From: Candidatus Solibacter sp.
GTDB lineage: Bacteria > Acidobacteriota > Terriglobia > Bryobacterales > Bryobacteraceae
DNA length: 5,748 nt
Assembly: GCA_017883355.1 (NCBI GenBank)
Contig: JADGNS010000367.1
Coordinates: 1 to 5,748, forward strand
Reading direction: 5' to 3'
Part shown: one piece after another, positions 5,639-5,748 of the stretch
Layout: each line of letters starts with the position of its first letter
Numbering within the stretch: position 1 is the first letter of the stretch
Notes under the pieces: model-generated
Seen by the model: only the letters and a program-made list of their open reading frames with translations
What the model was told of the DNA's origin: nothing
The model's database searches: none
Position numbers and translations under genes: made by a program

Positions 5639-5748
5639 CACCAATGCTGTTCACTTAACAGATCGAATGAGGGTTGACCGTCCTCATCGTGGCATACGGG
5701 CAGTGCCTTCCCAGAAACGACTTGGGGCCCGCGACGGCCGAGTCTCAG
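5639..5748. other. Unassigned right end of the window
   Basis: No gene can be supported in these 110 bp. A minus-strand frame is open from the right edge to a TAG at 5637-5635 and would be the last ~37 residues of a longer protein. Two plus-strand frames are also open to the edge, from 5667 (ATG) and from 5671. None shows a motif I recognise. Two small palindromes are visible: CTGTT/AACAG (5647-5651 and 5657-5661) and ATGAGG/CCTCAT (5667-5672 and 5682-5687). Confidence 0.4.

Overview
The window is GC-rich bacterial DNA, with mostly C- or G-ending codons in the glycosidase gene. The gene types, the overall style and two palindromic intergenic repeats resemble genomes of Acidobacteriota, particularly the Solibacter/Bryobacter group. 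That placement rests on recall and is moderately confident at best; no rRNA or other marker gene is present.

Layout from left to right. (1) Positions 1-419, minus strand: the N-terminal 139 residues of a transaldolase-family enzyme, cut by the window edge. (2) Positions 420-730: a divergent intergenic region with a candidate promoter for the transaldolase and a compound multi-hairpin repeat. (3) Positions 731-3208, plus strand: a complete, probably secreted glycoside hydrolase family 2 enzyme (beta-galactosidase-like) with both catalytic glutamates. (4) Positions 3209-3353: a perfect 29-bp inverted repeat in the gap between convergent genes. (5) Positions 3354-5362, minus strand: a tightly packed three-gene operon, transcribed as a GntR/YtrA-type repressor, an ABC ATPase and a six-helix ABC-2 type permease. 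A candidate promoter and a palindromic operator lie directly upstream of the repressor. (6) Positions 5433-5638: a second copy, in the same orientation, of the last ~200 bp of the glycosidase gene, stop codon included. (7) Positions 5639-5748: unassigned DNA.

The transaldolase (pentose-phosphate type sugar rearrangement) and the GH2 enzyme (release of sugars from glycosides) both belong to carbohydrate metabolism, but they are divergent and not demonstrably co-regulated. The ABC operon looks like a self-contained, autoregulated export or stress module of the YtrA kind.

The most interesting structural point is that this operon sits exactly between two direct copies of the GH2 gene tail. The differences between the copies fall almost entirely at third codon positions and include an in-frame 6-bp deletion. 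This suggests that the downstream copy is the remnant of a once-functional GH2 paralogue rather than a random recent duplication. I see no CRISPR array, tRNA, rRNA, recognisable transposase or clearly novel multi-gene system.
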